Of a stretch of 64,000 nucleotides of DNA, positions 17,999 to 29,240 are shown one piece after another (position 1 is the stretch's first letter; each line of letters opens with the position of its first letter). The DNA is taken from NCBI RefSeq assembly GCF_001692325.1, contig NZ_LXKN01000001.1, positions 744,001 to 808,000 of the forward strand. Reading direction: 5' to 3'. Position numbers and translations under genes: made by a program. A model generated the notes under the pieces. The model was not told the origin of the DNA. It was given only the letters and a program-made list of their open reading frames with translations, and did not search any database. The DNA comes from Rhizobium sp. AC27/96 (GTDB taxonomy: Bacteria > Pseudomonadota > Alphaproteobacteria > Rhizobiales > Rhizobiaceae).

Positions 17999-18967
17999 AT
18001 GCTCCCCAATCCCACCCTCGACCAATTGCAGGTCTTTCTGACCGTTGCGGAATCCGGCAGTTTTTCGGCTGCCTCACGCGTGCTCAACCGTGCCCAGTCG
18101 GTGATTAGCTATACGATCGCCAATCTGGAGGCGCAGCTTGAAATGCCGCTGTTCGAGCGCTCCGGCTCGCGCCAGCCGAAATTGACGGATGCGGGCAGGG
18201 TGATGCTAGAGGATGCGCGGCGCATCCTGTCGGACCTTCAGGTGATGCGCGCCAGGGTGAAGGGCTTGAAGACCGGGCTCGAGGCCGAAGTGTCCGTTGC
18301 CATCAGCGTCATGGTGCCGGTCCATGCCACCGTCGACGTGCTGCGGGAATTCCGTGACCGCTTCCCCTTTGTGTCGCTGCGTCTTGATACCGGTGAGCTT
18401 GGTTCGATGCTGGAGCTGGTTACCAGCGGCAAATCGACGATCGGTATTGGCGGCTCGATATTGAAGCAGGATGATGCATTGGTCATCGAGCGCATCGGCC
18501 ATTCCTTCATGTTGCCGGTCGCAGCGCCCACGCATCCGCTCGCCCGTCTCGGGCGGCCGCTGGCGCTGGCCGATGTGCGCGAGGAAGTGCAGCTGGTCGT
18601 CACCGATGCCTCAAGCCTCACGAACGGCAAGGATTTCAATGTCCTGTCCTACAAGATCTGGCATGTCAGCGATATCGCCACCAAGCATCAGTTGATCCGC
18701 GGCGGGCTTGGTTGGGGTGGGCTACCGGCCTCGTTCATCATGGAGGATTTGCAGAAGGGGCGTCTGGTGCCGCTGGCGCTCGATGCCTACGACCAGAGCG
18801 AATATCCGATCTATGCGGTTCGCAAGCTCGATAACCCTCCCGGTCCGGCTGCGGCCTGGATGATCGAAGCCTTCAGCTCACGCCTTTCCCGCTGCCCGAA
18901 CCAGGCGGATTTCAAGGCGGCGGTCGAGATGTTTCATCCGGAAGAGACGCAGCTGGCAGCCGAATGA
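17999..18967 (+). CDS. LysR family transcriptional regulator
   Basis: 322 residues. The winged helix-turn-helix is at residues 7-65 (LDQLQVFLTVAESGSFSAAS, then LNRAQSVISYTIANLEAQL), followed by the periplasmic-binding-protein-like effector domain. Divergent from azoR with a palindrome in the 136-bp gap, so it is likely the activator or repressor of azoR. The effector is unknown; quinones or electrophiles are plausible from the target gene. Confidence 0.93.
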   Translation: MLPNPTLDQLQVFLTVAESGSFSAASRVLNRAQSVISYTIANLEAQLEMPLFERSGSRQPKLTDAGRVMLEDARRILSDLQVMRARVKGLKTGLEAEVSVAISVMVPVHATVDVLREFRDRFPFVSLRLDTGELGSMLELVTSGKSTIGIGGSILKQDDALVIERIGHSFMLPVAAPTHPLARLGRPLALADVREEVQLVVTDASSLTNGKDFNVLSYKIWHVSDIATKHQLIRGGLGWGGLPASFIMEDLQKGRLVPLALDAYDQSEYPIYAVRKLDNPPGPAAAWMIEAFSSRLSRCPNQADFKAAVEMFHPEETQLAAE

Positions 18968-18970
18968 GGA

Positions 18971-18995
18971 CCCTCTCCCCGAGACGGGGAGAGGG
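18971..18995. repeat. CCCTCTCCCCG palindrome
   Basis: Perfect 11-bp arms CCCTCTCCCCG / CGGGGAGAGGG around AGA, between the convergent lysR and cpdB genes. This sequence is a very common dispersed intergenic palindrome in rhizobial and other proteobacterial genomes (from memory). It lacks a T run and may stabilise 3' ends. Confidence 0.7.
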
Positions 18996-19010
18996 CGATG
19001 TTCTGCAGTC

Positions 19011-20999
<1,989 letters not shown>

Positions 21000-21136
21000 G
21001 AAACACTCCTTCTACAATGGGGCTATGGTCCCGCGATCATCTCTCGGGTGAGGGAGATTAGGACGATTTGCGAAGGTGTGCACCAGTAATGTGACAGGCT
21101 TATTGTGGATGGCGGGCGGCAGCTTTCCGCCGCCTG

Positions 21137-21514
21137 TCAGCGTTTCAGAACCGGCTTTATGTCCTTGTGGAAAAAGCGGAAATAGGAAGCGACCTTTGCC
21201 GAGGCGTTGGACGAGCGATCGAATTCGATGCCGATGCGGCCGTTATGGGCCCAGCGCACGAAGCCATCCAGCAGGCCGATATCGTCGCATTCGACGCGAA
21301 CCTTGCTGCCCGCGGCCGCATAGAGCGGTCCCTGCAGATCGAGAGCGATTCCACTCGTAGAAATGTTGACGACCCGCCCTGCGACAAGCTTGGTGAAATA
21401 CCGCACCTGGCCGGTTAGCCGGGCATATTGGCGCGGCGAACCTCGGGACTTGATCTTGAGATTGTCTTGAACGAGAGATTTGGAAGAGAGCTGCATGATG
21501 TTATCCCGGCTCAT
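21137..21514 (-). CDS. PilZ domain protein
   Basis: 125 residues from the ATG at 21514; ATGs at 21547 and 21496 are alternatives and no start has a strong ribosome site. The c-di-GMP-binding signature is present: RQYAR (RxxxR) followed by NISTSGIAL (NxSxxG) about 20 residues later. The rest is a single beta-barrel, so it is probably a c-di-GMP receptor or adaptor. It is 138 bp downstream of the cpdB start on the same strand, so it is upstream of cpdB in transcription order but separated by a promoter-sized gap. Confidence 0.85.
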   Translation of the reverse strand: MSRDNIMQLSSKSLVQDNLKIKSRGSPRQYARLTGQVRYFTKLVAGRVVNISTSGIALDLQGPLYAAAGSKVRVECDDIGLLDGFVRWAHNGRIGIEFDRSSNASAKVASYFRFFHKDIKPVLKR

Positions 21515-21697
21515 ACACTTTTCTCTTTCGGGATAGCAGGCTTGCATTGAAACATGCTTAGCATAATCGCTAAAATTGTAGACGGTCGTATCGAATCGGT
21601 ACCGAAGTGACGATAGTCAGGTCGATACTTTGCCGGATGTCCCGCGGGTTTGAGCATCGGATGTCAGCGCGGATGGATGATATAAGGAAGCAGGATT

Positions 21698-22501
21698 TTG
21701 CGTATCGTTTCGCTAAATGCTTGGGGCGGGCTGCTGCATGAGCGGCTGATGCCGTATTTGGTCGGCATCGATGCGGATGTTCTTTGCCTTCAAGAGGTGG
21801 GCCAGACACCGGGATCCCAAGCCGAATGGTTGACCTACCGCGATCACGGCGTCGAGCTTCAGCAACGGGTTAATCTGTTCGAGGAGCTGAAGGCCGCCTT
21901 GCCGGGCCATGATGGGACCTTTCTCCCGTTTGCACGCGGCGATCTTTTCGATGGAGATCGGCGAATTACCTCCGAATTCGGCCTGGCAACCTTTGTGCGC
22001 AAAACATATCCGGTCATCGCTCAGGTGGCGGGTTTCGTCCATGGAGAGTTTTCGCCGGATGGCTGGGGAGAGCATCCGCGGCCCCGCAATGCGCATTGCA
22101 TCCGCCTTTTCGACTACGATCGCGGGTGCCCCATCACCATCACTCAGATGCACGGCCTTCGGGACACAGTCGGCAAAGGCGATACGCCAGCCCGCCGTCA
22201 TCAGGCAAATGCGCTGGTCGAAATCATCCAACAGGTGAGGCGGGAGGGGGACCGGTTGGTCGTTTGCGGCGATTTCAACCTGCTGCCCGGCAGCGAGACA
22301 TTCGATATCCTCGGCGCTCTTGGTCTTACCGATCTCGTCACCTCGCGGGGGCATGACGATACCCGCACATCTTACTACAAAAAACAGCCGCGCTTTGCCG
22401 ACTACATGCTGGTGACACCTGATGTCGAGGTAATCAATTTCGACCCCGTGGCCGAGCCCGAAGTGTCGGATCACCGCGCATTGCTGCTGGATCTGCGCTG
22501 A
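21698..22501 (+). CDS. Endonuclease/exonuclease/phosphatase family protein
   Basis: 267 residues from a TTG at 21698 with AAGGA nine bases upstream. The EEP fold is shown by MRIVSLNAWGG at the start, CLQEV (metal-binding Glu), CGDFNLLPGS (catalytic Asp/Asn) and SDHRALLLDLR at the end (catalytic Asp-His). There is no signal peptide. Substrate could be DNA, a phospholipid or a nucleotide; it is not XthA, which is encoded at 53.8 kb. It converges on the Lrp/AsnC gene with a 6-bp gap. Confidence 0.85.
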   Translation: MRIVSLNAWGGLLHERLMPYLVGIDADVLCLQEVGQTPGSQAEWLTYRDHGVELQQRVNLFEELKAALPGHDGTFLPFARGDLFDGDRRITSEFGLATFVRKTYPVIAQVAGFVHGEFSPDGWGEHPRPRNAHCIRLFDYDRGCPITITQMHGLRDTVGKGDTPARRHQANALVEIIQQVRREGDRLVVCGDFNLLPGSETFDILGALGLTDLVTSRGHDDTRTSYYKKQPRFADYMLVTPDVEVINFDPVAEPEVSDHRALLLDLR

Positions 22502-22507
22502 TAGGGG

Positions 22508-22969
22508 TCAGAGACCGACATTCGGCCGGTCGATGATTTCGCGCAGGGCGAAGCTGGAATTGATCTTCACGACATGCGGCAGCGCCGAAAGCCAGTCGCG
22601 GTGGATGCGCTCATAGTCTTCGAGATCGCGCGTGGCGACGCGCAATATGTAGTCGTATTCCCCCGACATGAGGTAGCAGGAGAGCACGTTCGGACAGCGC
22701 TTCACGGCCGTTTCGAACTCCGAAAGCGTCTTGGCGAACTGGCCGGACAGCGAGATATGCACGAAGGCGATCATCTTGTAGTCCAGAGCCTTGTGCGACA
22801 GATGCGCATGATAGCCGTCGATGACACCATTCTTTTCCAGGATATCGAGCCGGCGCGAGCAGGCCGATGGCGACAGGCCGACCTTCTCGGCGAGTTCCGA
22901 ATTGGTCATCCGCGCATTCTGCTGCAGTATCCGCAGAATCGAATGATCTATGGCGTCGAGGTCGGACAT
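22508..22969 (-). CDS. Lrp/AsnC family regulator, probable regulator of ald
   Basis: 153 residues: an N-terminal helix-turn-helix (about 5-50, LDAIDHSILRILQQNARMTN, then LAEKVGLSPSACSRRL) and a RAM/AsnC ligand domain (about 65-145, FVHISLSGQF, YLMSGEYDYILRV). It is divergent from alanine dehydrogenase with a 151-bp gap that contains two copies of GCGCAA in AT-rich surroundings (22999 and 23028 areas), possible binding sites. AldR-type regulators in alphaproteobacteria activate ald in response to alanine; that role is inferred here from position. Confidence 0.93.
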   Translation of the reverse strand: MSDLDAIDHSILRILQQNARMTNSELAEKVGLSPSACSRRLDILEKNGVIDGYHAHLSHKALDYKMIAFVHISLSGQFAKTLSEFETAVKRCPNVLSCYLMSGEYDYILRVATRDLEDYERIHRDWLSALPHVVKINSSFALREIIDRPNVGL

Positions 22970-23120
22970 TCGAAGATCCTTCGAAAAAACTCTTGTTGGC
23001 GCAATAATTCACGAAAAATGATGGTAGCGCAAATCGTCTTTGCAAGGACATTGCAGAGCGGAGGTGGTCTGATTTCCCCTGGAGAGATTGCAGACGCAAA
23101 ACCATTCGAGGAGGAATGAA

Positions 23121-24239
23121 ATGCGCGTTGGTTGCCCCAAGGAAATCAAGAACCACGAATATCGCGTCGGCCTGACGCCGGCATCCGTTCGTGAATATGT
23201 CGCCCATGGCCACGAGGTCTGGGTCGAGACGAAGGCCGGTGCCGGCATCGGTGCCGACGATCATGCCTATATTGCCGCCGGCGCCAAGATCGCCGCCAGC
23301 GCCAAGGATATTTTCGACAAGTGCGACATGATCGTGAAGGTCAAGGAGCCGCAACCCTCCGAATGGGCGCAGCTTCGTGAGGGCCAGCTTCTCTACACCT
23401 ATCTGCATCTGGCGCCGGATCCGGAGCAGACCAAGGGACTGCTCGCTTCGGGCGTGACCGCAATTGCCTATGAGACCGTCACCGACGAGCGTGGCGGCCT
23501 GCCGCTGCTGGCGCCGATGTCCGAGGTTGCCGGCCGCCTGTCGATTCAGGCGGGTGCCACGGCCCTGCAGAAGGCCAATGGCGGCCTCGGCATCCTGCTC
23601 GGCGGCGTGCCGGGCGTTCTGCCGGCCAAGGTCACCATCATCGGCGGTGGTGTCGTCGGCCTGCATGCGGCCAAGATGGCGGCCGGCCTCGGTGCCGACG
23701 TCAGCATCCTCGACCGCTCGTTGCCGCGCCTGCGCCAGCTGGACGATATCTTCAACGGCCGCGTCCACACCCGCTATTCCAGCATTCAGGCGCTGGAAGA
23801 GGAAGTCTTCTCCGCCGACCTGGTCATCGGCGCAGTTCTGATCCCCGGTGCCGCCGCGCCGAAACTCGTCACGCATGAGATGCTGTCCGGCATGAAGAAA
23901 GGCTCGGTCATTGTCGACGTCGCCATCGATCAGGGCGGCTGCTTCGAAACCTCGCATGCGACGACCCATTCCGACCCGACTTACGTGGTCGAGGGCGTCG
24001 TGCACTATTGTGTCGCCAACATGCCGGGCGCTGTTCCGGTCACCTCGGCGCACGCGCTGAATAACGCCACCATCTATCACGGTCTGGCCTTGGCCGATCG
24101 CGGCTTGCGCGCCATCGCGGAAGACAAGCACCTCCGCAATGGCCTCAATGTGCACAAGGGCCGCGTCACCAACAAGCCGGTGGCCGAAGCCTTGGGTTAC
24201 GAGGCTGTAGCGCCCGAAAGCATTCTGAACGTCGCGTAA
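23121..24239 (+). CDS. ald: Alanine dehydrogenase
   Basis: 372 residues from the ATG at 23121 with GGAGG upstream. It converts L-alanine to pyruvate and ammonia with [23 protein letters not shown] is the family start; the substrate lysine lies in VKVKEPQ, the catalytic histidine in YTYLHLA, the NAD loop in [15 protein letters not shown], and [13 protein letters not shown] follows. In rhizobia the enzyme matters for bacteroid alanine export. Divergent from an Lrp/AsnC gene and ended by a 13-bp-stem terminator. Confidence 0.97.
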   Translation: MRVGCPKEIKNHEYRVGLTPASVREYVAHGHEVWVETKAGAGIGADDHAYIAAGAKIAASAKDIFDKCDMIVKVKEPQPSEWAQLREGQLLYTYLHLAPDPEQTKGLLASGVTAIAYETVTDERGGLPLLAPMSEVAGRLSIQAGATALQKANGGLGILLGGVPGVLPAKVTIIGGGVVGLHAAKMAAGLGADVSILDRSLPRLRQLDDIFNGRVHTRYSSIQALEEEVFSADLVIGAVLIPGAAAPKLVTHEMLSGMKKGSVIVDVAIDQGGCFETSHATTHSDPTYVVEGVVHYCVANMPGAVPVTSAHALNNATIYHGLALADRGLRAIAEDKHLRNGLNVHKGRVTNKPVAEALGYEAVAPESILNVA

Positions 24240-24256
24240 AGCCCATCGCGCGTACG

Positions 24257-24766
24257 TCAGATGGAAACGCCGGCATCTGTGTATGCCGGCGTTTCGGTTT
24301 TATCGATCCGGCACTGATAGCAGTTGTTGCGCGCCGAGCGGACGTGGACATAGGCGATGTCAGGACGTTCGAGCAGCGTGGCGGCATAGGCAGGAATATC
24401 CCCTGTCGGCGTTACAGCGCCGGTGCCATAGACGATGCGGTTGTTCTTCCCATAACCACGCACGATGAAGTCGCGGCTGGTCGCCAGCACCGGCGGCAGG
24501 ATTTCTGCCGCTTCGTATCGCTTGCAGGGCGTCTTGTGCAGGAAGATCGGGCCGGTTTCGGCGTAGGGCTGCAATTCCGGGAAGGGCCGGTAGGCAAAGA
24601 CGAAAAGCTCTTCGCCGGCCGCGATATTGTGCAGGCAATGGCGGCAGGGATGGCCAGGGCCATCGGAGATCATGGTCTCCGGCTGGTGACCATAGGCGTC
24701 GGCACCACCGTTCCAGAGAATTTCGGCATCGGATGTGGGCATGGCTGCAAAGGTGACGGAAGGCAT
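24257..24766 (-). CDS. DUF1203 domain protein
   Basis: 169 residues from the ATG at 24766 (GGAG eight bases upstream). The core GHPCRHCLHNIAAGEELFVF, followed by YAETGPIFLH and a C-terminal VRSARNNCYQC, is the DUF1203 pattern, at about residues 37-58, 68-78 and 147-157. Cysteines in HPCRHC and NNCYQC could bind metal. Function unknown. The last codons lie inside the ald terminator hairpin. It starts 81 bp after the GNAT stop and may be the last gene of the cysK operon. Confidence 0.82.
   Translation of the reverse strand: MPSVTFAAMPTSDAEILWNGGADAYGHQPETMISDGPGHPCRHCLHNIAAGEELFVFAYRPFPELQPYAETGPIFLHKTPCKRYEAAEILPPVLATSRDFIVRGYGKNNRIVYGTGAVTPTGDIPAYAATLLERPDIAYVHVRSARNNCYQCRIDKTETPAYTDAGVSI
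24264..24302 (+). terminator. Intrinsic terminator of ald
   Basis: Perfect 13-bp stem GAAACGCCGGCAT / ATGCCGGCGTTTC with loop CTGTGT, followed by GG and a T run. It overlaps the 3' coding end of the convergent DUF1203 gene. Confidence 0.9.
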
Positions 24767-24847
24767 GGCAAAGCTCCTTTTGAGGTTTACCATGTGATGC
24801 TCCGGACCAGCGCGGGAAGCCACCCGATTCCTGCCGTCGCAAATGCG

Positions 24848-25405
24848 CTAACCCTTCTTGGAAAGCTCCAGCAATTCCTTGTCGCTCATTGGGCGGACGA
24901 TGCCTTCGCCGGTTGACGTCGGCGAGAAGCCGAACATCTGGTAGAGCTGCAGGGCTCGCGGATGGTCGAGATTGTTCGTCGTCGTCACGATGCGTTGCGG
25001 GTTCAGCGCCCAGATCGCGTAGAGCGACTGGAGCAGGAACCATTTGCCGATGCCGAGGCCGAGCGCATTTTCGATGAGGCCGAAATGGCTGAGCTCGATC
25101 GTCTCTTCATCCTGACGGAAATATTCGAAGAAGCCGCCCGGTGCGCCGTTGACGTAGAGCACGCTGATGTCATTGCGCGGGTCGTGGAGGGCCGACGCCA
25201 ATTCCTCGTCGGAGAGGCGAAGCCGGTCGACCCAATGCCAGCGAGCGCCGACCTGGCGATAGAGATAACGATAGAAGGGCAGCGGAATGCCCGGAGAACG
25301 CATGATGGCCGTCTGGATGTTGACCGGCACCGCCAGACTGGTCTTGGGCGGCGCCGTCATTTCCAGACGGGTGATATGGACCTTGATCGATGAAGGGGTT
25401 TTCAC
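24848..25405 (-). CDS. GNAT family N-acetyltransferase
   Basis: 185 residues if started at the GTG at 25405. A TTG at 25420 overlaps the stop of sseA, and an ATG at 25360 is also possible; none has a clear ribosome site, so translation is probably coupled to sseA. The acetyl-CoA motif is weakly visible as LGIGKWFLLQSLYAIWAL, with the GFSPTSTG segment near the end; SVLYVNGAPGGFFEYF and IELSHFGLIE are the central strands. The substrate is unknown. Position in a cysteine/sulfur operon suggests a sulfur-linked or amino-acid target, by inference only. Confidence 0.8.
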   Translation of the reverse strand: MKTPSSIKVHITRLEMTAPPKTSLAVPVNIQTAIMRSPGIPLPFYRYLYRQVGARWHWVDRLRLSDEELASALHDPRNDISVLYVNGAPGGFFEYFRQDEETIELSHFGLIENALGLGIGKWFLLQSLYAIWALNPQRIVTTTNNLDHPRALQLYQMFGFSPTSTGEGIVRPMSDKELLELSKKG

Positions 25406-25416
25406 GACCGCGCTGC

Positions 25417-26274
25417 TCAATCTTGACCGGTAACGATGGGCGTATCTGGGCGGCTGCCCCATTCCGACCAGGAGCCGTCATAGAGCTTGTTGTCGCCATG
25501 GCCGAGCGATTCGAGCGCCAGCGTGATGATTGCTGCGGTAATGCCCGAGCCGCAGGTGGTGACGACAGGCTTGTCGAGATCGATGCCGGCCTTCTCGATC
25601 GTCTCGCGCAGTTCCGGCAAGGACTTGAACTTGCCGTTCGTGGCAAACACACCCGATGGCAGGTTACGAGCTCCCGGCATATGGCCCGAGCGCATGCCTT
25701 CGCGCGGCTCCGGCTCTGCGGCTGCAAAGCGGCCGGCGCTGCGTGCGTCTGCGATCTGCAGGGCGTGGCTGTCGACGATGCCACGCATCTCTTCAAGGGA
25801 AACGACACGGCTGCCGTTGAACTTCGGCTTGAAGGTCGCCGCTTCGAAGGCAGGTAGCGCTGTTTCCAGCGGACGTCCCTCGGCCTTCCAGCCATCCAGG
25901 CCGCCGTCTAGCACGAACACGTTCCGAGCACCCATGACGATGTGGAATAGCCACCAGACGCGCGGCGAGGCAAACAGACCCGGGCCGTCATAAATGACGA
26001 TGCGGTCGGTCTCGCTGATGCCGAGCTTGCCGACTTCCGTGGCAAAGAATTCGGGTGAGGGCACCATATGCGGCAGGTTGGTCGAATGATCCGATATCTT
26101 GTCCTGATCGAAGCGGATGGCGCCCGGAATATGGCCGCTGGCATATTCGGCGTCGGCATTGCGCTTCTGCGCCGGCAGATAGAAGGACGCGTCGAGGATG
26201 CGCAGGTCCTTGGCACCCAACTCGCTCTGCAGCCAGTCGGCGGATACGACGAAACGGCTCTTGTCCGCTGCCAT
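25417..26274 (-). CDS. sseA: 3-mercaptopyruvate sulfurtransferase
   Basis: 285 residues, GGAGA upstream of the ATG. Two rhodanese domains: the first (about 8-135) is catalytically empty and the second (about 160-280) carries the active cysteine C241 in CGSGITAAI, the loop form typical of mercaptopyruvate rather than thiosulfate enzymes. The enzyme moves sulfur from 3-mercaptopyruvate to thiol acceptors or cyanide. It sits downstream of cysK and alaX on the same strand and overlaps the GNAT frame. Confidence 0.94.
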   Translation of the reverse strand: MAADKSRFVVSADWLQSELGAKDLRILDASFYLPAQKRNADAEYASGHIPGAIRFDQDKISDHSTNLPHMVPSPEFFATEVGKLGISETDRIVIYDGPGLFASPRVWWLFHIVMGARNVFVLDGGLDGWKAEGRPLETALPAFEAATFKPKFNGSRVVSLEEMRGIVDSHALQIADARSAGRFAAAEPEPREGMRSGHMPGARNLPSGVFATNGKFKSLPELRETIEKAGIDLDKPVVTTCGSGITAAIITLALESLGHGDNKLYDGSWSEWGSRPDTPIVTGQD

Positions 26275-26328
26275 GATGATCTCTCCTGCTGTGGTTATTT
26301 GTGTGGGGATTATCGGCGCTTGCCCGTG

Positions 26329-27066
26329 TCAGTTTTCGTCGGTTGGCGTACCGAAGCGAATGCGGAAGCGGCGGTTTTCCTTGCCCTTCTTTTCGATCTT
26401 GGCGATGTGGATCGCCCCGACTTCCTGTGTCTCGGACACATGTGTGCCGCCGCAGGGCTGGCTGTCAACGGCGGAATCTTCGCCGATGCAGACAAGACTG
26501 ACGCGGCCAAGCCCCATCGGCGGCCGCACATTCTTGGATTTGACGATGCCGGGGTTGGCCGCCAGCTCCTCGTCGGTGATCCACTGGAGGAACACGGGAT
26601 GGTTCTCATTGATGAGCGCCATCATCTTGGCCGTCACTTCGTCCTTGTCGATCGTCTCGCTCATGTCGAAATCGACGCGGCTTTCTTCCTCGCCGACCGC
26701 CGCGCCGGTGATGGGGTAGGGGCAGACAACCGAGAGCAGGTGACAGGCCGTGTGCATGCGCATCAGCTTGTAGCGTCGCGGCCAGTCGATATGCAGCACC
26801 AGCTTTTCGCCGAGGATGGGCAAGGGCTCGCCTTCGAGCGGCACATGGATGATGATGTCCTTGATCGGACCATGCTTCGTCTGCCCAAGCATGATCCTGG
26901 AACCGTCACCGCGTTCCAGGAAGCCGGTATCACCAGGCTGTCCGCCCGAGGTTGCGTAAAAGCAGGTCTGGTCGAGCTCGATGCCCCCGTCTTCGTGGAT
27001 CGCGGTTACCACCGCCTCTGCGGTCGAGAGGTAGAAATCGTCACGGTAGAGGGCATTCACGGTCAT
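26329..27066 (-). CDS. Alanyl-tRNA editing protein AlaX
   Basis: 245 residues. It contains the zinc-binding HxxxH (H105, H109 in MHTACHLL) and CxxxH (C205, H209 in CGGTH) of the AlaRS editing domain, but no aminoacylation domain, so it is a free-standing trans-editing protein. The family hydrolyses Ser- or Gly-tRNA-Ala. The length and an N-terminal barrel-like part suit AlaX-M. It begins four bases after the cysK stop with no separate ribosome site, so translation is likely coupled to cysK. Confidence 0.92.
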   Translation of the reverse strand: MTVNALYRDDFYLSTAEAVVTAIHEDGGIELDQTCFYATSGGQPGDTGFLERGDGSRIMLGQTKHGPIKDIIIHVPLEGEPLPILGEKLVLHIDWPRRYKLMRMHTACHLLSVVCPYPITGAAVGEEESRVDFDMSETIDKDEVTAKMMALINENHPVFLQWITDEELAANPGIVKSKNVRPPMGLGRVSLVCIGEDSAVDSQPCGGTHVSETQEVGAIHIAKIEKKGKENRRFRIRFGTPTDEN

Positions 27067-27070
27067 GAGA

Positions 27071-28111
27071 TCACGCTACTGTTTCATAGGGGACGGAAAT
27101 ATCCGTCCGCTTTGCAAGATAGGATGGCAGCGGCAGGCCCTTCGACTTTAGGAAGTCCGGATTGAAGAGCTTGGACTGATAGCGATTGCCGTAATCGCAC
27201 AGGATCGTCACCACCGTATGTCCCGGGCCAAGGTCTCTCGCGAGGCGTACGGCGCCGGCAATGTTGATGGCTGTCGAGCCGCCAAGGCACAGGCCTTCAT
27301 ATTCGACCAGATCGAAAAGATAGGGCAGGGCTTCGGCATCGGTAACTTGATAGGCGAAGTCTGGCGTGAAACCTTCCAGATTGGCCGTTACGCGACCCTG
27401 GCCGATGCCTTCGGTGATCGAAGAACCGGACGATTTCAGCTCGCCGTTTTTGTAGAACTCATAAAGTGCGGCGCCTTCCGGGTCGGCGATGCCGATCTTG
27501 ATGTCCTTGTTGAAGCCATGCAGGCCCATGGCGACGCCCGCCAATGTGCCGCCGGAGCCGACCGAGCAGATGAAGCCGTCGATCTTGCCAGACGTATCGT
27601 CCCAGATTTCCTTGGCGGTCGTCTCGATATGCGCTTGCCGATTGGCAACGTTGTCGAACTGGTTCGCCCAGATCGCGCCGTTCGGCTCGGTCTTCGCCAG
27701 TTGCTCGGCCAGTCGACCCGAGACCTTCACATAGTTGTTCGGGTTCTTGTAGGGAACGGCGGGAACCTCGACCAGCTCAGCGCCGAGCAGCTTCAGCGCA
27801 TCCTTCTTTTCCTGGCTCTGGGTTTCCGGAATGACGATGACCGTGCGATAGCCGAGTGCCTTGGCGACCAGCGTCAGACCGATGCCGGTATTGCCGGCCG
27901 TGCCCTCGACGATGACGCCGCCAGGCCTCAGCAGCCCCTTCTTCTCGGCATCGCGAATGATATAGAGCGCGGCGCGGTCCTTGACCGACTGACCGGGGTT
28001 CAGGAATTCGGCCTTGCCAAGGATGGTCGAGCCCGTCGCCTCGGAGGCGCCCTTGAGCTTGATCAGCGGCGTATTGCCAATTGCTTCGAGGACGGACGGA
28101 TGGACGGTCAT
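27071..28111 (-). CDS. cysK: Cysteine synthase A (O-acetylserine sulfhydrylase)
   Basis: 346 residues from the ATG at 28111. A PLP enzyme that makes cysteine from O-acetylserine and sulfide. The PLP lysine is in NPGQSVKDRAA, the substrate loop is EGTAGNTGIGL, and the phosphate loop is SVGSGGTLAG. It is 20-30 residues longer than E. coli CysK at the C-terminus (LPLPSYLAKRTDISVPYETV), as in the alphaproteobacterial long form. It heads the leftward operon cysK-alaX-sseA-GNAT(-DUF1203). Confidence 0.94.
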   Translation of the reverse strand: MTVHPSVLEAIGNTPLIKLKGASEATGSTILGKAEFLNPGQSVKDRAALYIIRDAEKKGLLRPGGVIVEGTAGNTGIGLTLVAKALGYRTVIVIPETQSQEKKDALKLLGAELVEVPAVPYKNPNNYVKVSGRLAEQLAKTEPNGAIWANQFDNVANRQAHIETTAKEIWDDTSGKIDGFICSVGSGGTLAGVAMGLHGFNKDIKIGIADPEGAALYEFYKNGELKSSGSSITEGIGQGRVTANLEGFTPDFAYQVTDAEALPYLFDLVEYEGLCLGGSTAINIAGAVRLARDLGPGHTVVTILCDYGNRYQSKLFNPDFLKSKGLPLPSYLAKRTDISVPYETVA

Positions 28112-28403
28112 GGAATCTGCCTTCTGTTCGCAACTACTGTAAGAACGGTCTTTTCCCTTCACAAGGCGATATAGGCAAGAAATTCTGTTCCTCGCTCTTT
28201 GTTCGGCCCGCAAAATTCGTCTTGGGCGACATTCTTCGGGGCATCACCGGGTCCAATAATAGTCTCCGATAAGTGACATCGATTTCCGCGCCGAACCGAT
28301 AGACTGGCCGAAAGCGGCCACAATGATACGCTATTTCTAAAATGCCACGGACGGCCGCGATTGAGCGTTTGATATAGGCGGTCGCCAGCCAAGGAGAAGA
28401 GCC

Positions 28404-29234
28404 ATGAGCCCGTTCATCGCACGTCCTGAACATGGAGTCGTCTGGATCACCGGCGCAAGTTCCGGCATCGGCCGTGCGCTGGCGCTGAAGCTGGCGGAAG
28501 AAGGCTACAAGGTGGCCGTCACGGCCCGTAGCCACGACAAGCTTCTGGCATTGCAGGCCGAGGCAAACGGCCTTCCCGGCAGCATCGTCGTGGTGGATGG
28601 CGACGTCACCAATGCCGAGGATATGGAACACACCATTGCGGCCATCGAATATCAGCACGGCGCGGTCGCGCTGGTAGTCCTCAATGCGGGCATCTATCTG
28701 CCGGCGCGCGGCGAGGATCTGAACCATGAAGTTTTCGACCGCAGTTTTGCCGTCAATCTCCATGGCGTGGTCAATTGTCTCATTCCGGCGGTGCGGCATA
28801 TGCGGGCGAGGGGCTATGGCCAGGTCGCGCTCGTGTCCTCCCTTGCGGGCTATGCCGGCCTTCCTGGTTGTGCAGCCTATGGCGCCACCAAAGCTGCCCT
28901 CATCAACATGGCAGAAAGCCTGAACTTCGAGCTTGATCGCATGGGCATCCATATCCAGCTCATAACCCTCGGCTATGTCGAAACGCCGCTGACGGCGAAC
29001 AACAAATTCGCCATGCCCGGCATTCTGTCCGCTAAAGAAGCGGCAGAGGTGATCGCTACCGGATTGAAATCAGCGGCTTTCGACATCAGTTTCCCGAAGA
29101 GCATGGTCTATCGGGCAAAGCTCCTGAGGCTGCTGCCCTATAGCCTTTATTTCCGTATGGTCCGATATTTTCTGGGAAGCGGCGGCAAGCGGCAGTCCGT
29201 CGGCACACGGGCAACGCCGCACCCGGCGGAATAG
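28404..29234 (+). CDS. SDR family NAD(P)-dependent oxidoreductase
   Basis: 276 residues with AAGGAGA before the ATG. The cofactor loop is TGASSGIGRAL, the NAG motif is VLNAGIYLP, the catalytic serine lies in LVSSLAGYAG and YxxxK is YGATK. The C-terminal part (AKLLRLLPYSLYFRMVRYF) is hydrophobic, suggesting membrane contact as in lipid- or sterol-acting SDRs. The substrate is unknown. It ends six bases before the convergent photolyase stop. Confidence 0.9.
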   Translation: MSPFIARPEHGVVWITGASSGIGRALALKLAEEGYKVAVTARSHDKLLALQAEANGLPGSIVVVDGDVTNAEDMEHTIAAIEYQHGAVALVVLNAGIYLPARGEDLNHEVFDRSFAVNLHGVVNCLIPAVRHMRARGYGQVALVSSLAGYAGLPGCAAYGATKAALINMAESLNFELDRMGIHIQLITLGYVETPLTANNKFAMPGILSAKEAAEVIATGLKSAAFDISFPKSMVYRAKLLRLLPYSLYFRMVRYFLGSGGKRQSVGTRATPHPAE

Positions 29235-29240
29235 CGCTTA

